Below, one piece after another: positions 16,304 to 18,189 of a DNA stretch of 18,189 nucleotides. The stretch comes from Anaerolineales bacterium UBA6663 (lineage in GTDB: Bacteria > Chloroflexota > Anaerolineae > Anaerolineales > UBA6663). Numbering within the stretch: position 1 is the stretch's first letter; the number at the start of each line of letters is the position of its first letter. The translations under genes and the position numbers were made by a program. The stretch spans positions 1 to 18,189 of the forward strand of contig DKKP01000106.1 in NCBI GenBank assembly GCA_002455335.1, written 5' to 3'. The notes beneath the pieces were generated by a model. That model was not told where the DNA came from, did not search any database, and was given only the letters and a program-made list of their open reading frames with translations.

Positions 16304-17305
16304 TCAGCGCACCGGCAGGCCAAGGCCGGCCAGGTGCGCGTATCGGGCATTGATCCGCCATGGAGCGATGGCCGGCTCGAGCCAGCTATAGACCGCGTCG
16401 GCCATGGCGGGCGCCGCAGCCTGGGCCGGGCCATAGCGCGCCTTCGCCAGTGCCAGCCGGATGCCATCGCGCCGCCCGCGGACGGCTGCCCCCCACCGCC
16501 CGACCAGGCCAGTCGCCGCACACGACAGCAGATCGTAGGCCGCAATCAGCGGCGCCTGCCGCCAGAAGTGCGGGCGTGGATAATTGCGCGCCAGCAGCAG
16601 CCACTTGTTGCGTGCCAGCCAGTATGTCTTGCGGTCTGAGGCCTGGCCGCTGCTCGCGGAATGCATGTGGCGCACGACCGCAGCCGGGGCGACAACGGCT
16701 TGCTGGCCAAGCCAGCGCGCCCGCCAGGCGAAGTCGACGTCCTCGAAATACATGAAGTAGTCTTCGTTGAAACCGCCCAGCGCCGTCCACGCCTCGCGCT
16801 GGATGAGCGCGGCCCCGCCGCTTGGCCCAAAGACGGGCGCCACGGGCGCTATCGTATCGGTCGCCGCCCCACCCTGGCGATCCCACACGACGCCGCTGCG
16901 ATCGATGCAGATGCCCGTGGAGTTGATCATCGCCGGCCGGGCGTCGAACACCATCTGTGTCGCGACCAGGTTTGCCCCGGGCGTCAGCGTTGCGGCCCGC
17001 GCCAGGGCTTCAAGCCAATCGGGTTCCGGAAAAGCGTCGTTGTTCAACAACGCCAGCCATGCGCCACGGGCCACGCGTGCGCCGATGTTGTTGGCCGCGG
17101 CAAAGCCGCGATTGTCGGGCAACGCGATGAGTTGTACCGGCGGCCCATACGCCGCGGCTTCTTCTCGACTTCCGTCTGTCGAGCCATTGTCGACGACGAT
17201 GATCTCGAGCGCGGGCAGGGTCTGCGCCAACACGGCATCCAGACAACGCTTGAGAAAGCGGCGGCCGTTGTAGTTGACGACGATGACCGAGACGGTTGCC
17301 GTCAT
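16304..17305 (-). CDS. GT2 glycosyltransferase (WbbL-like)
   Basis: This 333-residue protein is a soluble or peripheral GT2 enzyme for glycan assembly. Motifs: VSVIVVNYNGR (5-15), IIVVDNGSTDGS (35-46), NRGFAAANNIG (65-75), LLNNDAFPEPDW (86-97, DXD-equivalent), PSGGAALIQREAW (161-173) and GGFNEDYFMYFEDVDFAWR (177-195) with the ED-VD-W acid motif, then HMHSAS (213-218). It resembles the GT2 at 9326-10375 in layout and is probably a distant paralogue. The open frame continues upstream to 17767, but ATG 17305 is the sensible start: it opens at the GT2 fold, overlaps the stop of the GT4 gene by four bases (ATGA), and has GAGGG (17315-17319) nine bases before it. It forms an operon with the GT4. 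Sugar specificity is not readable; rhamnose is a possibility by family resemblance only. Confidence 0.9.
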   Translation of the reverse strand: MTATVSVIVVNYNGRRFLKRCLDAVLAQTLPALEIIVVDNGSTDGSREEAAAYGPPVQLIALPDNRGFAAANNIGARVARGAWLALLNNDAFPEPDWLEALARAATLTPGANLVATQMVFDARPAMINSTGICIDRSGVVWDRQGGAATDTIAPVAPVFGPSGGAALIQREAWTALGGFNEDYFMYFEDVDFAWRARWLGQQAVVAPAAVVRHMHSASSGQASDRKTYWLARNKWLLLARNYPRPHFWRQAPLIAAYDLLSCAATGLVGRWGAAVRGRRDGIRLALAKARYGPAQAAAPAMADAVYSWLEPAIAPWRINARYAHLAGLGLPVR

Positions 17306-18189
17306 AGCCCAAGACCCTCGCAGGCCGCGCACACCCGGGCGTAGACGTGATCCCAAAGGTGGCGCGCGGTCACCTGATCGCGGCCGTGGACGCCCAGGCG
17401 TTCGCGCAGCGCTGCGTCGTTGTGCAGGCGCCACATCGCTTCGGCCGTCGCCGCGATGTCGCCAAAGCGCACAAGAAGGCCATCGGCCTCGGGCGTGATG
17501 ACATCGCTCATCCCCCAGGCCGTGGAGCCGATCACGGGTTTGCCCTGGGCCCAGGCCTCGAGAAACACGATCCCAAACGAGTCGGTGCGTGAGGGCATGA
17601 CTAGCTGATCGGCAGCGGCCAGCAGGTCGCGCTTGAAGGACTCGTCGATGGCGTCGAAGACGTGGACCTGTCCGGGCCGGCGCGCGTTGAGCAGGGCGAG
17701 CCGCTGGCTCCCGCCCGGATACGGGGCGCCAACCGCCACGAGGTTGAGCGTCTCGATCCGCGGCCAATGGCGCTCGAGCGCATCGACGACCTGATGCAAC
17801 CCTTTGTCGCGATGGAGCGGCGCGAGATACGCCGCGATCGGGCCCGAGATCCCGGTGACGGCCCGGAACCGGTCGGGATCACCGGGTTGCAGGACGTCGG
17901 CCTCCACCCCGGCGCCGACCACATGCACGGCCGTTGCCGGCGCGCCGGCCTCGACGTAGTAGGCGCGCTCGGTCTCGGTCATCGTCAACACACGATCGGC
18001 GCCGCAGACGATGGCGGTTTGCCAGCGCCCCGTATAGTGGCGTCCGACCGGATCGCCGCCCGGCCGACGGCCGGCGCCGAGATGCGTGAAGGGCACAAAG
18101 ACGAACGGCACACCCCACCGCCGCGCAGCTTCGGCTGCGGCCTGAGCCATTCCATCGAAAAGGATGTTTGCGCCGAGCACCAGATCGAC
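17302..18189 (-). CDS. GT4 family (GT-B fold) glycosyltransferase, N-terminus outside window
   Basis: The frame is open to the right edge, and 295 residues are visible. GT4 enzymes are usually ~370-400 residues, so roughly 80-100 N-terminal residues are missing; the GTG at 18180 is internal, not a real start. Visible parts are the end of the first Rossmann domain (VPFVFVPFTHLGAG, ADRVLTMTETERAYYVEAG, VVGAGVEADVLQPGD) and the second nucleotide-sugar-binding domain (AYLAPLHRDKGLHQVVDAL, AADQLVMPSRTDSFGIVFLEAWAQ). The donor-binding E-x7-E motif appears as Asp-x7-Glu in TDSFGIVFLEAW, a variant that is common in the family. It would transfer a sugar from a nucleotide donor to a lipid-linked acceptor at the cytoplasmic face. 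It is upstream of, and overlaps by four bases, the GT2 at 16304-17305, so the two are co-transcribed. Acceptor and sugar are unknown. Confidence 0.9.
   Translation of the reverse strand, partial: VDLVLGANILFDGMAQAAAEAARRWGVPFVFVPFTHLGAGRRPGGDPVGRHYTGRWQTAIVCGADRVLTMTETERAYYVEAGAPATAVHVVGAGVEADVLQPGDPDRFRAVTGISGPIAAYLAPLHRDKGLHQVVDALERHWPRIETLNLVAVGAPYPGGSQRLALLNARRPGQVHVFDAIDESFKRDLLAAADQLVMPSRTDSFGIVFLEAWAQGKPVIGSTAWGMSDVITPEADGLLVRFGDIAATAEAMWRLHNDAALRERLGVHGRDQVTARHLWDHVYARVCAACEGLGL

Noticed and set aside
17306..17767. Upstream extension of the minus-strand GT2 frame
   Set aside because: It lies inside the GT4 gene; ATG 17305 overlaps the GT4 stop and starts at the GT2 fold.

Overview
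The window is GC-rich bacterial DNA with tightly packed genes. It carries the left-truncated end of one gene, ten complete protein-coding genes and the right-truncated end of another, and no intergenic stretch exceeds about 180 bases. I saw no RNA gene, CRISPR array, insertion sequence or phage gene. The best guess for the host is a member of the Chloroflexota (Anaerolineae-like). This rests on the Ala/Thr/Pro/Glu linker before an exported YceI domain, the GT-C membrane proteins with beta-rich C-terminal tails, and the lone UgpC-type ATPase. It is inference from family knowledge, not proof.

Layout. 1-658: end of a secreted, probably lipid-anchored YceI-like protein, followed by a long hairpin. 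835-1935: a single-gene UgpC/MsmK/MalK-type sugar-importer ATPase with its own TATAAT promoter and a strong intrinsic terminator. 2106-4907: a large methyl-accepting chemotaxis receptor with a double-Cache-type sensor. 4911-7121 (minus): a GT-C family membrane glycosyltransferase. 7122-7173: a 52-bp divergent promoter region with a perfect 8-bp inverted repeat. 7174-13360 (plus): a five-gene surface-polysaccharide operon consisting of a membrane-anchored GT2, two soluble GT2 enzymes, a Wzm/TagG-type ABC export permease, and a second GT-C protein that is a paralogue of the minus-strand one. Successive starts overlap the previous stop by 4, 4, 4 and 23 bases. 13504-14811: a secreted subtilisin-like protease. 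14924-16300: a membrane protein joining a LuxR-type DNA-binding domain to an external Kelch propeller. 16304-18189 (minus): a GT2 and the C-terminal part of a GT4, again overlapping by 4 bases.

How the parts fit. Most of the window looks like a cell-surface glycan locus. GT2 and GT4 enzymes would build a glycan on a lipid carrier, and the membrane GT2 probably makes polyprenyl-phosphate sugar donors. The two GT-C proteins could use such donors outside the membrane, and the ABC permease would export the chain, although its partner ATPase is not here. A protease and a membrane-tethered regulator sit in the middle of the locus. The most unusual items are the LuxR-membrane-Kelch fusion, the paired two-module tails of the GT-C proteins, and several -10 boxes so close to start codons that leaderless mRNAs are likely.
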